Source: Corbicula japonica
Taxonomy: Eukaryota; Mollusca; Bivalvia; Venerida; Cyrenidae
Assembly (NCBI GenBank): GCA_038501625.1
Contig: JAZAYU010000005.1
Coordinates: 6,200,001-6,264,000, forward strand
Reading direction: 5' to 3'
DNA: 64,000 bases
Shown here: positions 39,401 through 41,278 of the stretch, piece after piece
How positions within the stretch are numbered: position 1 is the first letter of the stretch
Layout of the letters: the number at the start of each line of letters is the position of its first letter
Notes under the pieces: model-generated
The model's input: only the letters and a program-made list of their open reading frames with translations
The model's database searches: none
Told to the model about the DNA's origin: nothing
Position numbers and translations under genes: made by a program

Positions 39401-40854
39401 GCAACTAACGAGTATTATTGGAATGATAAGAAGATATAAGGCTTTAACCAAATGTGTAACCATTGTAGATCCGGATCAATCTACACATGCATGAAGTCTG
39501 AATTGGATCGATCTACACTTTTGGCTTCAAAAGCAGATTAAATATGTTATTTCATATCAAGACAATGTAGATCCAGATCAGATTGAACAGATCTTGATCA
39601 ACACTGTTTGCCCTTGGGATAAAAGCCATCTCCCCATAAAGTTAAGGATTAAAATCCCTGTATTTCAGGTTTGTGAGAAATTATTTAAGAGGAACAGTCA
39701 TCTAAAAGAACATTTGAAGACGCATGTTAAGTTGGCAGACGAAGTGAAGGGCAGTGTGACAGAAGTAGTGAAGGGCAGGGATAATTTCCATTGTTGTCCG
39801 TACTGTAACAAACGCTTCCAGAAACCTAGTCAGATGGATCGCCATGTCAGAATACACACAGGTAGTTTAGTATGATTTAGTAGCACTGCAGGGAAAATAA
39901 TGGAGAAATTCAGTCAATGACGGAGTAAGAACCTTTCAAGGATGTCGCAAAACTTACCGAAATGAAATATAACATCACATTAAAACTATATACCAGACTT
40001 GCAAGTTTTTGCAGGTTATTACAAGAAATTTGCTTGATAAGTTTACTGTAAATTTTCATCCTTCAAACAAAAAAGTAAAAGAATTATCCATGGAGAAACA
40101 AAATTATATCTAATCTATACTTAAAGAAATTAGAATTGCAACTTCTTTAAACTTGACATTTATTATATCTTACAAATAATAACTGTTAATATTTTAAGGG
40201 GATGTAAAATGATGCATTTTATTGTGGCCTAATGGTCATTTTGTCAGAGACTGGCCCAAATAAGTATATACACAGGTACTTTGGTAATAATTAATTTCAG
40301 GATAATCAGATTTGGTGCAAATGATGAAAACAACATTATTCTCAAATTTGCGCACTTGTATTATTTCAATTAGACAAGATATTTAATGGTTTTATTTTTC
40401 TGGGGTTTGATTTCAACGCTTTCACTTGCTTGAAAAATGCCCAAAATGAAACCACCGGAAAAAAAAATACCACAGTAAAACAAATATATAATTATATATG
40501 TTTACTTTATTTTCTGTTTTAGGAGAACGTCCATTTGTCTGCAACATATGTGGCAAGGCTTTCAACCAGAAGAACGCTCTGCAAGTTCACTTCAAGAAGC
40601 ATTCTGGGGAACGACCTCATAAATGTCAGTATTGTAACACTGCGTTTACACAGAAAGGAAATCTTAAAACTCATATAAAACGTGCACACCACGCAGACAT
40701 GGTTAGTTCAATGAACCTTAGGAAGTCACTGCAGAAGATGCAAAATGAGGGGCTGGGAGAGGCAACTAATGATTCCGTCGGAACAGACAAAGAACACGTC
40801 ATCACTCAAGATATTAACTTGGGACAAGTGGCTGATTTATTTAATAATAACTAA
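1..40854 (+). CDS. ZNF236: ZNF236-like multi-C2H2 zinc-finger protein (3' part, 24 exons)
   Basis: This is a spliced gene whose 5' part lies left of the window. Exons (join): 1-49 (partial), 1047-1207, 2051-2170, 3099-3227, 4137-4286, 4913-5171, 5838-6029, 7466-7612, 7939-8188, 9803-9860, 11052-11252, 12047-12157, 12702-12883, 19277-19437, 19843-20106, 23563-23762, 24381-24579, 25228-25311, 28574-29316, 31542-31611, 32212-32342, 33563-33784, 39669-39861, 40523-40854. All junctions have AG acceptors and GT donors. Phases agree throughout, and exons after the first give 1,518 codons plus a stop. About 23 complete fingers (C-x2-C-x12-H-x3/4-H) are joined by TGEKP-like linkers, with Gln-rich (exons 3-4, 9-12, 18-20) and acidic linkers (exons 13, 21). 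Such proteins are nuclear DNA-binding regulators. The many fingers in 1-to-4-finger clusters with Gln-rich spacers point to ZNF236; that orthology is inferred from memory of the family, not from a search. Confidence 0.72.
447..611. mobile_element. TTAA MITE, 5'-truncated
   Basis: Begins at the internal TTTATTGCG motif, keeps both inner palindromes and ends in GGAGGAAAGGGTTAA. The break with the 66-bp array falls in a shared CACAC. A decayed further copy lies at about 630-715. Confidence 0.8.
1047..1207 (+). CDS. ZNF236: Exon 1: one complete C2H2 finger and most of a second
   Basis: The acceptor TTTTTCTAG ends at 1046 and the donor GTATGT starts at 1208; entry is phase 1 and exit phase 0. The first finger is C-x2-C-x12-H-x4-H (CTICTKAF...), followed by the linker NKKPHQ and a second finger whose last His is supplied by exon 2. 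It is very like exon 23 (shared FNQK.AL and QKGNL), so these are duplicated modules. Confidence 0.88.
1491..1675. mobile_element. Foldback (Harbinger-like) MITE
   Basis: Near-perfect inverted repeat between TGCCCAAGG and CCTTCAGTC, flanked by CTG on both sides. The left arm has an extra ~36-bp duplication of the CTCAAATCTCAAGCATCTG segment, so the copy is longer than the usual ~146 bp. Confidence 0.85.
2051..2170 (+). CDS. ZNF236: Exon 2: end of a finger plus one C2H2 finger
   Basis: The acceptor TTTTTTGCAG ends at 2050 and the donor GTAAGT starts at 2171, phase 0 on both sides (40 codons). It opens with RVH, which supplies the last His of the exon 1 finger, then an acidic spacer (SEKELDQE) and a finger C-x2-C-x12-H-x4-H (CDACPCIF...H....H). 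Splitting a finger at its last residues is compatible only with the phase-0 join used here. Confidence 0.87.
2250..2390. mobile_element. Diverged foldback MITE
   Basis: CCCAAGATCATAAAA at the left and GATGATCCTGGG at the right, with decayed CAATCAGAT arms between them. It starts about 80 nt after the exon 2 donor. Confidence 0.55.
2400..2800. other. Intron sequence without recognisable features
   Basis: AT-rich intronic DNA. I see no gene, clear repeat or conserved motif here. Confidence 0.5.
2807..3047. mobile_element. TTAA MITE, full length
   Basis: TTAA-CCCTTTCCTC at the left and GAGGAAAAGG-TTAA at the right, with both inner GATCAG palindromes. It ends about 50 nt upstream of exon 3. Confidence 0.9.
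3099..3227 (+). CDS. ZNF236: Exon 3: acidic/Gln linker
   Basis: The acceptor CTGTTGCAG ends at 3098 and the donor GTTCAA starts at 3228, phase 0 on both sides, 43 codons. The segment is rich in Glu, Asp, Gly and Gln and has no fingers. It continues the frame from exon 2 into exon 4. The GTTCAA donor is weaker than the others, so the exact 3' end is slightly less certain. Confidence 0.75.
3610..4136 (+). repeat. ~150-bp intronic tandem repeat carrying three copies of the exon 4 acceptor
   Basis: The tract GAAAATTCA...TTTCTTGTCAACAGGG occurs at about 3650-3686, 3958-3995 and 4107-4139. Each copy ends in an AG preceded by the same pyrimidine tract (AG ends at 3683, 3992, 4136). A foldback MITE (3771-3917) sits between the first and second units; without it both periods are close to 150 bp. 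Confidence 0.75.
3771..3917. mobile_element. Foldback (Harbinger-like) MITE inside a tandem repeat
   Basis: Near-perfect hairpin from GGTTATAAAGCTGAG to CTCCGTTTTATAACC, ending CCTTGGGCA. It separates two units of the repeat around the exon 4 acceptor. Confidence 0.87.
4137..4286 (+). CDS. ZNF236: Exon 4: Gln/Asn-rich linker
   Basis: The acceptor TTTCTTGTCAACAG ends at 4136 and the donor GTTTTG starts at 4287; 50 codons, phase 0 on both sides. The linker between finger clusters begins [17 protein letters not shown] and ends in a basic stretch (VVKKHFVRK). Two upstream copies of the same acceptor exist; only this one leads into an open frame that fits exon 5. Confidence 0.78.
4287..4912. other. 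Intron without recognisable features
   Basis: AT-rich intronic sequence; no repeat copy or conserved element seen. Confidence 0.5.
4913..5171 (+). CDS. ZNF236: Exon 5: three C2H2 fingers
   Basis: The acceptor TTGTATTGTTTCAG ends at 4912 and the donor GTAAAT starts at 5172; phase 0 in, phase 1 out. An upstream AG at 4898 would shift the frame. Fingers start at CSYC, CTQC and CGVC with linkers HSHEKPYK and HTGIKLFK. It is module Y, closely matched by exons 16-17 (shared [26 protein letters not shown]). Confidence 0.92.
5288..5500. mobile_element. TTAA MITE, diverged
   Basis: Starts AATAACCCTTTGCTTCATATATAC and keeps parts of both inner palindromes. The 3' terminal repeat is decayed. Confidence 0.6.
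5838..6029 (+). CDS. ZNF236: Exon 6: one C2H2 finger plus basic tail
   Basis: The acceptor CTTTTCAG ends at 5837 and the donor GTAAAT starts at 6030, phase 1 in and out. It completes HTG-AKPFDC; the finger is [17 protein letters not shown].., then about 40 linker residues ([17 protein letters not shown]). It has no ATG-initiated frame of its own and is recognised only through splicing. It matches the start of exon 18 (AKPFKC, FRT.GHRK.HI..H). Confidence 0.88.
6500..7240. mobile_element. Non-autonomous DNA element with ATATTGGCGG subterminal repeats
   Basis: The ends form an imperfect ~40-bp inverted repeat, and ATTGGCGG recurs several times near each end in both orientations. No transposase frame and no clear target duplication. 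Superfamily not assigned. Confidence 0.5.
7466..7612 (+). CDS. ZNF236: Exon 7: linker plus one C2H2 finger
   Basis: The acceptor CACTTCAG ends at 7465 and the donor GTGAAC starts at 7613, phase 1 in and out. About 25 linker residues ([15 protein letters not shown]) precede the finger [17 protein letters not shown]...H and HTG. First half of module Z, matched by exon 13. Confidence 0.9.
7939..8188 (+). CDS. ZNF236: Exon 8: three C2H2 fingers
   Basis: The acceptor AATTCTAG ends at 7938 and the donor GTAATA starts at 8189; phase 1 in, phase 2 out. Fingers start at CLTC, CVMC and CPYC with linkers HTGMKQYK and HSDVRPFM. The last has the CKKHMKTH helix. It pairs with exon 14. The last Arg codon is split with exon 9. 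Confidence 0.92.
8425..8880. repeat. ~160-bp tandem repeat, about 3 units
   Basis: Each unit has CCAATTATCAGG, TTTTGACAAAGTTATGCCCC and AAAGTTGT...CTC segments. It resembles the internal repeats of the Helentron-like elements elsewhere in the window, but no termini were found. Confidence 0.7.
8880..9440. repeat. ~140-bp tandem repeat, about 4 units
   Basis: Units share TTGATGCCAAA, GGTAGCTTATA, CTTGGGATTGC, GGTCACTGTTGC and AAAATAGAAATTCAG. It directly follows a different tandem array and is probably the same composite element. Confidence 0.72.
9803..9860 (+). CDS. ZNF236: Exon 9: short Gln/Asn-containing linker
   Basis: The acceptor TTTTACAG ends at 9802 and the donor GTAACT starts at 9861; phase 2 in, phase 0 out, 19 codons ([11 protein letters not shown]...). 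It is short but required to join exon 8 (phase 2) to exon 10 (phase 0) in frame. Two further CAG|GTAACTGTT donors follow at 9893 and 9928; using them would add an in-frame TAG. Confidence 0.75.
9856..9950 (+). repeat. Tandem triplication of the exon 9 splice donor (32-35 bp period)
   Basis: CAGGTAACTGTT occurs three times (GT at 9861, 9893, 9928), separated by related TTATCTTAGTTACAC spacers. Confidence 0.8.
9951..10745. other. Intron without recognisable features
   Basis: AT-rich with homopolymer runs; I see no gene or clear repeat copy. Confidence 0.5.
10749..10958. mobile_element. TTAA MITE
   Basis: ACCCTTTACCCCATGG at the left and AGAAGAGGG-TTAA at the right; both inner palindromes partly retained. 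Confidence 0.8.
11052..11252 (+). CDS. ZNF236: Exon 10: Gln/Glu-rich linker
   Basis: The acceptor AGATTCAG ends at 11051 and the donor GTAGGA starts at 11253; 67 codons, phase 0 on both sides. The segment is rich in Gln, Glu and Leu ([23 protein letters not shown]) without fingers and resembles a glutamine-rich activation region. Confidence 0.82.
11253..11640. other. Intron without recognisable features
   Basis: AT-rich intronic sequence; nothing recognised. Confidence 0.45.
11610..11770. repeat. AGTACT/ACGAGTACT-rich transposon remnant
   Basis: Many copies of AGTACT, GTACTCGTA and inverted forms in 150 bp, ending in GTGAAACCCTGAG. It looks like subterminal repeats of a decayed DNA transposon; the family is not identified. 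Confidence 0.4.
11781..11886. repeat. Tandem duplication, 53 bp x 2
   Basis: Two adjacent copies of AAGTAGATATAATTAT..GGAAA...CAACATATTATGGGAAAATG that differ at only a few bases, so the duplication is recent. Confidence 0.9.
12047..12157 (+). CDS. ZNF236: Exon 11: Gln-rich linker
   Basis: The acceptor TTCCTTACAG ends at 12046 and the donor GTAGAA starts at 12158; 37 codons, phase 0. High Gln/Asn content ([25 protein letters not shown]). It continues the central Gln-rich spacer. Confidence 0.82.
12183..12420. mobile_element. TTAA MITE, diverged
   Basis: TTAA-CCCTTTACTTC begins 26 nt after the exon 11 donor. Inner GATCAGAT and TTATTTCTGACCAAA motifs are recognisable; the right end is lost. 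Confidence 0.6.
12511..12633. mobile_element. Foldback MITE, left end trimmed
   Basis: Hairpin of GTCGCAAATCTCAAGCATCTG and its complement, ending TTTTATGATCTTGGGCCC. It lies about 70 nt upstream of exon 12. Confidence 0.8.
12702..12883 (+). CDS. ZNF236: Exon 12: Gln/Met-rich linker
   Basis: The acceptor TTTTGATAG ends at 12701 and the donor GTACAG starts at 12884; phase 0 in, phase 2 out. Residues include [18 protein letters not shown] and an Asn/Ser-rich tail ending ILET. The split Arg codon is finished by exon 13, about 6.4 kb away. An alternative AG at 12710 would remove three codons and keep frame. Confidence 0.8.
13245..16566. mobile_element. hAT-like non-autonomous element (3.3 kb) with 8-bp target duplication
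   Basis: The 8-mer TGTTCTTG flanks both ends (13237-13244 and 16567-16574). Both ends carry an inverted GAAATTAG and nearby GTCGGGCT motifs. Rejoining the flanks gives a sequence matched by an uninterrupted paralogous site at about 16780-16830, which supports insertion. A TA-flanked element (14068-15671) is nested inside. No transposase frame seen. The superfamily call rests on the 8-bp duplication. Confidence 0.65.
14068..15671. mobile_element. TA-flanked DNA element (1.6 kb) nested in the hAT-like element
   Basis: The ends are inverted: CCGTCATCGT...AATATAAGCC at the left, and the complementary GGCTTATATTT...CGATGACGG at the right. TA lies immediately outside each end. Further GCAGCTTATA repeats sit near both termini. 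Only short frames occur inside, so it is non-autonomous. Confidence 0.7.
16575..16900. repeat. Imperfect direct duplication containing CAGTGGTGRTTGC and TTTCACTGTC
   Basis: About 16567-16660 and 16795-16890 share TCAGTGGTGGTTGCTTTCC, GGTTTCACTGTC and AAACCTATGTTCTTC. The second copy is uninterrupted by the 3.3-kb element and acts as its empty site. Confidence 0.75.
16961..17108 (+). mobile_element. Helentron-like element, 148-bp deletion derivative (family C)
   Basis: The start GTGTTGGCTGCTACAGCAGG matches the start of the large copy at 34621. The end has the 16-bp palindrome GTGTTCCATGGAACAC followed by CAAATTCTAG. Only about half an internal repeat unit remains. Confidence 0.7.
17130..18060. 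other. Intron without recognisable features
   Basis: AT-rich stretch inside the exon 12-13 intron; only short, unsupported frames. Confidence 0.5.
18130..18560. repeat. ~130-bp tandem repeat, about 3 units
   Basis: Units share GAATATGGGTCATCTGGGGT, CAAAAA.TAGGTCAC and AAATATGGAAAAACCTTGTT followed by CAAATATCC. Probably the internal array of another Helentron-like element. Confidence 0.75.
18590..19255. repeat. Tandem array (~8 units of ~70 bp) of one arm of the foldback MITE
   Basis: Each unit has CAGCCAATCAGATGCTTGAG, then ATTTGAGAC.GGTCTCC, then AGTTTTATGATCTTGGGCAA. This is one foldback arm repeated in the same direction. The array ends about 20 nt before exon 13. Confidence 0.85.
19277..19437 (+). 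CDS. ZNF236: Exon 13: acidic linker plus one C2H2 finger
   Basis: The acceptor TTATCATTAG ends at 19276 and the donor GTGAGG starts at 19438; phase 2 in, phase 1 out. A strongly acidic run ([11 protein letters not shown]) precedes the finger [17 protein letters not shown]...H and HTG. It pairs with exon 7 (SHLKQH.RSHTG). Confidence 0.9.
19447..19620. mobile_element. TTAA MITE, 3'-truncated
   Basis: TTAA-CCCTTTATTC begins only 10 nt after the exon 13 donor. The first inner palindrome is partly retained. Confidence 0.7.
19843..20106 (+). CDS. ZNF236: Exon 14: three C2H2 fingers
   Basis: The acceptor TTGCAATTAG ends at 19842 and the donor GTATGT starts at 20107, phase 1 in and out. Fingers start at CTQC, CSVC and CPFC with linkers HTGVKEFK and HISIKPYK. 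The third has CKKHMKEH. Duplicate of exon 8 (Z'). Confidence 0.92.
20201..20400 (+). mobile_element. Helentron-like family C, 5' fragment
   Basis: Starts GTGCTGCCTGCAGTAGCATG, then TAGACACATA and AGTCCCCCAACTTTAA, matching the large copy at 34621. The 3' end is missing. Confidence 0.65.
20427..20640. mobile_element. TTAA MITE
   Basis: TTAA-CCCTTTATTCCATAG at the left and GAGGATAGGG-TTTAA at the right, with both inner palindromes. Confidence 0.82.
21092..21334. mobile_element. TTAA MITE, full length
   Basis: AATAACCCTT...GGAAAGGG-TTAA with intact palindromes; the left terminal repeat is slightly decayed. Confidence 0.88.
21458..21699. mobile_element. TTAA MITE, full length, inserted in a duplicated segment
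   Basis: TTAA-CCCTTTCCTTG at the left and CATGAAAGGG-TTAA at the right. Its flanks join in the sibling duplications without the element, which gives an empty-site comparison. Confidence 0.92.
21771..22037. mobile_element. TTAA MITE, diverged
   Basis: TTAA-GCCTTTACTCCATAG at the left and GAGAGGAAATGG at the right; inner palindromes rearranged. Confidence 0.78.
22142..22308. mobile_element. TTAA MITE, truncated
   Basis: TTAA-CCTTACTCCATG start, with the second inner palindrome retained; the right end is decayed. Confidence 0.68.
22796..22995. mobile_element. TTAA MITE, truncated
   Basis: TTAA-CCCTTACTCCATG start and part of both palindromes; right terminal repeat missing. Confidence 0.7.
23198..23450. 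mobile_element. TTAA MITE, full length
   Basis: TTAA-CCCTTTCCTATAT at the left and GAAGAAAGGA-TTAA at the right. It carries an expanded (TA)n near the 5' end. Confidence 0.88.
23563..23762 (+). CDS. ZNF236: Exon 15: charged linker between finger clusters
   Basis: The acceptor TGTGTTACAG ends at 23562 and the donor GTAACG starts at 23763; phase 1 in, phase 0 out, 66 codons. The competing AG at 23545 would break the frame. It begins [11 protein letters not shown], has a basic PRKPK patch and ends [10 protein letters not shown]. There is no ATG-initiated frame; it is found through the phase requirement between exons 14 and 16. Confidence 0.82.
23768..23822. mobile_element. Single arm of the foldback MITE abutting a splice donor
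   Basis: GGCCTAAGATCATAAAACTT followed by GAGACCAGTCTCAAATCTTG matches one foldback arm. It begins 5 nt after the start of the exon 15 donor; the opposite arm is absent. Confidence 0.75.
23941..24181. mobile_element. TTAA MITE, full length
   Basis: TTAA-CCCTTTCCTCCATAG at the left and GGAGGAAAGGG-TTAA at the right; both palindromes intact. Confidence 0.93.
24381..24579 (+). CDS. ZNF236: Exon 16: two C2H2 fingers
   Basis: The acceptor TGCTTTTGCAG ends at 24380. The donor GTTAGT at 24580 is set by phase (exit phase 1 to meet exon 17). Fingers are [19 protein letters not shown] and [19 protein letters not shown] with a TGEKP linker. It pairs with the first two fingers of exon 5 (Y'). Confidence 0.87.
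24809..25031. mobile_element. TTAA MITE, moderately diverged
   Basis: TTTAAACCCTTTAATCC at the left and ATAAAGGG-TTAA at the right; inner palindromes recognisable. Confidence 0.78.
25228..25311 (+). CDS. ZNF236: Exon 17: one C2H2 finger
   Basis: The acceptor AATTGTTTCAG ends at 25227 and the donor GTGAGT starts at 25312, phase 1 in and out. Finger [19 protein letters not shown] plus HTG. It equals the third finger of exon 5, which is not split off by an intron there. Confidence 0.9.
25324..25606. mobile_element. TTAA MITE, rearranged (a 5' fragment plus a second copy)
   Basis: CTTTACTCCTTATATACGCG starts 12 nt after the exon 17 donor and breaks at about 25375. From there a second copy (GATACACCTGTATTGCATGG) runs to GTAAAGGGTTATT. 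Confidence 0.72.
25629..25870. mobile_element. TTAA MITE, full length, near consensus
   Basis: TTAA-CCCTTTCCTGTACAG at the left and CAGGAAAGGG-TTAA at the right; nearly perfect palindromes. A good reference copy. Confidence 0.95.
26095..27524 (+). mobile_element. Helentron-like non-autonomous element, family A, with eight ~155-bp tandem units
   Basis: The 5' end ATGCCCCCAC (26095-26104) is the exact inverted repeat of GTGGGGGCAT (27491-27500). A 3' hairpin GTGTCCTGAGGACAC is followed by AGTCTAG and a T. AAGGCGG-type anchors fall at 26211, 26363, 26518, 26673 and 26828, a 152-155-bp period, with three more degenerate units after them. The layout fits DINE/Helentron-type Helitrons; no Rep/helicase frame is present. 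Confidence 0.8.
27525..27905. other. Intron without recognisable features
   Basis: AT-rich; no gene or repeat identified. Confidence 0.5.
27910..28075. mobile_element. TTAA MITE, 3'-truncated
   Basis: TTCAACTTTTATTCCAC start, first inner palindrome and TTTGGTCAGAAATAA core kept; the rest lost. Confidence 0.68.
28363..28483. repeat. Short direct repeat (about 40 bp x 2)
   Basis: TTATAAAACAGAAATAA and GAAAAACAACATCTGT occur at 28363-28401 and 28444-28481, 80 nt apart. Confidence 0.8.
28574..29316 (+). CDS. ZNF236: Exon 18: one C2H2 finger and a long Gln-rich region
   Basis: The acceptor TTTTTCCAG ends at 28573 and the donor GTTAGA starts at 29317; phase 1 in, phase 0 out. The finger [20 protein letters not shown].. 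is followed by a basic patch (SRKRKMKFD) that could serve nuclear localisation. About 200 residues rich in Gln, Leu, Asn and Gly follow ([14 protein letters not shown]), resembling in composition the Sp1-type glutamine-rich activation domains. It is the largest exon; the finger pairs with exon 6. Confidence 0.92.
29705..29946. mobile_element. TTAA MITE, full length
   Basis: TTAA-CCCTTTCCTTG at the left and TAGGAAAGGG-TTAA at the right; intact palindromes. Confidence 0.94.
30133..30518. mobile_element. TTAA MITE split by a foldback MITE
   Basis: TTAA-CCCTTTACTCAATAG at the left and GTAAATGG-TTAA at the right. A foldback element (about 30326-30470) interrupts the second half within CTGGTCAC. 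Confidence 0.85.
30326..30470. mobile_element. Foldback (Harbinger-like) MITE nested in a TTAA MITE
   Basis: TCCCAAGG...CCTTGGACA hairpin with arms AAGCATCTGATTGGCTGAAA and complement. It is flanked by CTG at the left and CTT at the right, one substitution from a perfect CTG duplication. Confidence 0.88.
31024..31257. mobile_element. TTAA MITE, full length
   Basis: TTAA-CCCTTTCCTCCATAT at the left and GGAGGAATGGG-TTAA at the right. Confidence 0.9.
31386..31516. mobile_element. Foldback MITE, old copy
   Basis: Decayed arms (CCTGATTGGTCA, CAACCAATCAGC, GATTTGAGACTGG) ending AATGATCTTGGG, 25 nt upstream of exon 19. Confidence 0.65.
31542..31611 (+). CDS. ZNF236: Exon 19: short linker
   Basis: The acceptor TTTTATCAG ends at 31541 and the donor GTAACA starts at 31612; phase 0 in, phase 1 out. 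[18 protein letters not shown] continues the Gln-rich region. The small size makes it less certain, but the phases fit exons 18 and 20 exactly. Confidence 0.76.
31684..31826. mobile_element. Foldback MITE, old copy
   Basis: GCAAGATAATAAAACTAAG at the left and ATGAGACTGGTTTCCATAC at the right with a decayed hairpin; recognisable only by the arms. Confidence 0.6.
31839..31977. mobile_element. TTAA MITE, internally deleted
   Basis: TTTAACCTGTTACTGC at the left, TGTGTAAAGGGC at the right, one inner palindrome. Confidence 0.6.
32212..32342 (+). CDS. ZNF236: Exon 20: acidic linker
   Basis: The acceptor TTATTCAACAG ends at 32211 and the donor GTTAGT starts at 32343; phase 1 in, phase 0 out, 43 codons ([12 protein letters not shown]...[11 protein letters not shown]). 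No fingers. Fits exons 19 and 21 in frame. Confidence 0.8.
32372..32605. mobile_element. TTAA MITE, rearranged inside
   Basis: TTAA-CCCTTTACTCCATAT begins 29 nt after the exon 20 donor; ends GGGAAGGGTTA. A GTCACGCATG...AAATCC piece is inserted in the core. Confidence 0.75.
32610..33562. other. Intron without recognisable features
   Basis: No family copy recognised. A frame at 33107-33370 has no supporting motif and I do not call it. Confidence 0.45.
33563..33784 (+). CDS. ZNF236: Exon 21: acidic linker and first Cys of a finger
   Basis: The acceptor TAATTATTAG ends at 33562 and the donor GTAAGT starts at 33785, phase 0, 74 codons. A highly acidic start ([17 protein letters not shown]) is followed by a Ser/Thr-rich stretch, then RQFQCH. 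The first zinc ligand of a finger lies here and the second in exon 22 (C-H | V-C), so the intron interrupts the C-x2-C knuckle. Confidence 0.87.
33803..33951. mobile_element. Foldback (Harbinger-like) MITE 18 nt after a splice donor
   Basis: GGTTGAAGGTTATAAC...TTATAACCTTGGGCA with almost perfectly complementary arms; starts just downstream of the exon 21 donor. Confidence 0.87.
34211..36176 (+). mobile_element. Helentron-like element, family B, interrupted by family C
   Basis: 5' ATACCCCTGC (34211) and 3' GCGGGGGTAT (36142) are inverted with one mismatch. The 3' hairpin ATCACCTTCAGTGAT is followed by AGCTCTAG and T. Internal repeats share TTTCAAGATATTGACTTGAAA and CAGTCCATTATTTTTT. A second element (34621-35741) splits one repeat unit between GACATTTTT and the next T. 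Confidence 0.75.
34621..35741 (+). mobile_element. Helentron-like element, family C, with ~140-bp tandem units, nested in family B
   Basis: Starts GTGTCGCCTGCGATAGCAGG. About six units contain TTAACCTGAAACTTAATGTT and TAACTTTGAAAGTACTTGTC. Ends with the 16-bp palindrome GTGTTCCGCGGAACAC plus AACATTCTAG. Insertion between T and T without duplication is the Helentron pattern. Confidence 0.78.
36361..36566. mobile_element. TTAA MITE, internally shortened
   Basis: TTAA-CCCTTTATTCCATAT at the left and GAGGAAAGGA-TTAA at the right; the first palindrome is reduced. Confidence 0.87.
36645..36790. mobile_element. Foldback (Harbinger-like) MITE next to a TTAA MITE end
   Basis: TGCCCAAGG...CCTTCAGCC with near-perfect arms; flanks CTG/CTC. 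It joins directly to CTCTACTCCACATATATGC, the start of a TTAA MITE. Confidence 0.87.
36787..37358. mobile_element. TTAA MITE with another TTAA MITE inserted
   Basis: The outer copy runs from CTCTACTCCACATATATGC to GAAGTAAAGGA-TTAA (about 37358) and has a partial duplication of its 5' half. The inner copy occupies about 37044-37277 and splits GCAGATCC from GGCAGTGATGTG. Confidence 0.75.
37044..37277. mobile_element. TTAA MITE nested in a TTAA MITE
   Basis: CCCTCCATATAGACGC at the left and GGAGGAAAGGGTTA at the right, with complete palindromes. The left terminal repeat is slightly trimmed. Confidence 0.8.
37360..38230. other. Intron without recognisable features
   Basis: Apart from a short duplication of GTACATAT.AAGTAAA near 37330 and 37470, nothing recognised. 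Confidence 0.45.
38233..38441. mobile_element. TTAA MITE, diverged
   Basis: TAACCCATTACACCATATAT at the left and GAAGTAAAGGA-TTAA at the right. Confidence 0.75.
38538..38633. mobile_element. Foldback MITE, left arm deleted
   Basis: TGCCCAAGG...CCTTCAGCC flanked by CAG on both sides (38535-38537, 38634-38636). About 50 bp of the left arm is missing, so the hairpin is open. Confidence 0.85.
38640..39020. other. Intron without recognisable features
   Basis: No repeat copy or motif recognised. Confidence 0.45.
39027..39270. mobile_element. TTAA MITE, full length
   Basis: TTAA-AACCTTTTCCTGTATAG at the left and CAAGGAAAGGG-TTAA at the right. Confidence 0.9.
39441..39653. mobile_element. TTAA MITE, diverged, touching the exon 22 acceptor
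   Basis: GGCTTTAACC at the left and AAAGTTAAGGA-TTAA at the right with degenerate GATCCAGATCAG palindromes. It ends 15 nt before exon 22, so the branch-point region lies in the element. Confidence 0.65.
39669..39861 (+). CDS. ZNF236: Exon 22: two C2H2 fingers (first shared with exon 21)
   Basis: The acceptor GTATTTCAG ends at 39668 and the donor GTAGTT starts at 39862; phase 0 in, phase 1 out. [17 protein letters not shown] completes the split finger, a charged spacer follows, then [19 protein letters not shown] and HTG. The second finger is the counterpart of the left-edge repeat ([15 protein letters not shown]). Confidence 0.91.
39862..40522. other. Last intron, no recognisable repeats
   Basis: AT-rich with a long A/T run before the acceptor; nothing else seen. 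Confidence 0.5.
40523..40854 (+). CDS. ZNF236: Exon 23 (terminal): two C2H2 fingers and C-terminal tail
   Basis: The acceptor TCTGTTTTAG ends at 40522 and the stop TAA is at 40852-40854. Fingers [17 protein letters not shown]...H and [17 protein letters not shown]....H (x4 spacing) are joined by HSGERPHK, then a ~50-residue tail ending [11 protein letters not shown]. Module X', matching exon 1. Confidence 0.94.
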
Positions 40855-40869
40855 AATAGCTAAATTTGA

Positions 40870-40875
40870 AATAAA
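40870..40875 (+). terminator. Polyadenylation signal AATAAA
   Basis: AATAAA lies 16 nt after the stop codon and is followed by a T-rich stretch. If used, the 3' UTR would be unusually short; a later signal cannot be excluded. Confidence 0.5.
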
Positions 40876-40994
40876 ATTGTATTTATTATTATTTTTAAGT
40901 TTTCTTACAGTGATCAGTGATTTCCTGTTGAAATTAAATCTGTATTCATTATCTGATTGTTTTTAACAAACAATAGCCAAATACTCTATCAATA

Positions 40995-41247
40995 TGGGGC
41001 ACGCCACGGGAAAAGGTACCTTCGGTCATATTTTGTGACATTTTAGTTGTTACTATATTTAAAAAGAACATCCAACTATCTATAAATTGCTCATAACTAA
41101 CAAGTGCTTTTCTTACACATTTTGACAATAAAATGGCATTTTTAACGCTAAATGCATAACAATCAATGTCGTCTGCTCAACTTTATGACGTAATTTCAAT
41201 GATTGACGTCAATTGTCCGAAGGTTCCTTTTCCCGCGACGCGCCCCA
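40995..41247. mobile_element. TA-flanked MITE with GC-rich 32-bp inverted repeats
   Basis: TGGGGCACGCCACGGGAAAA at the left, complement TTTTCCCGCGACGCGCCCCA at the right, TA on both sides. 253 bp, no frame. Tc1/mariner-type target; family not assigned. Confidence 0.82.
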
Positions 41248-41278
41248 TATGACTTTTATCACATGGACAAACAACATA

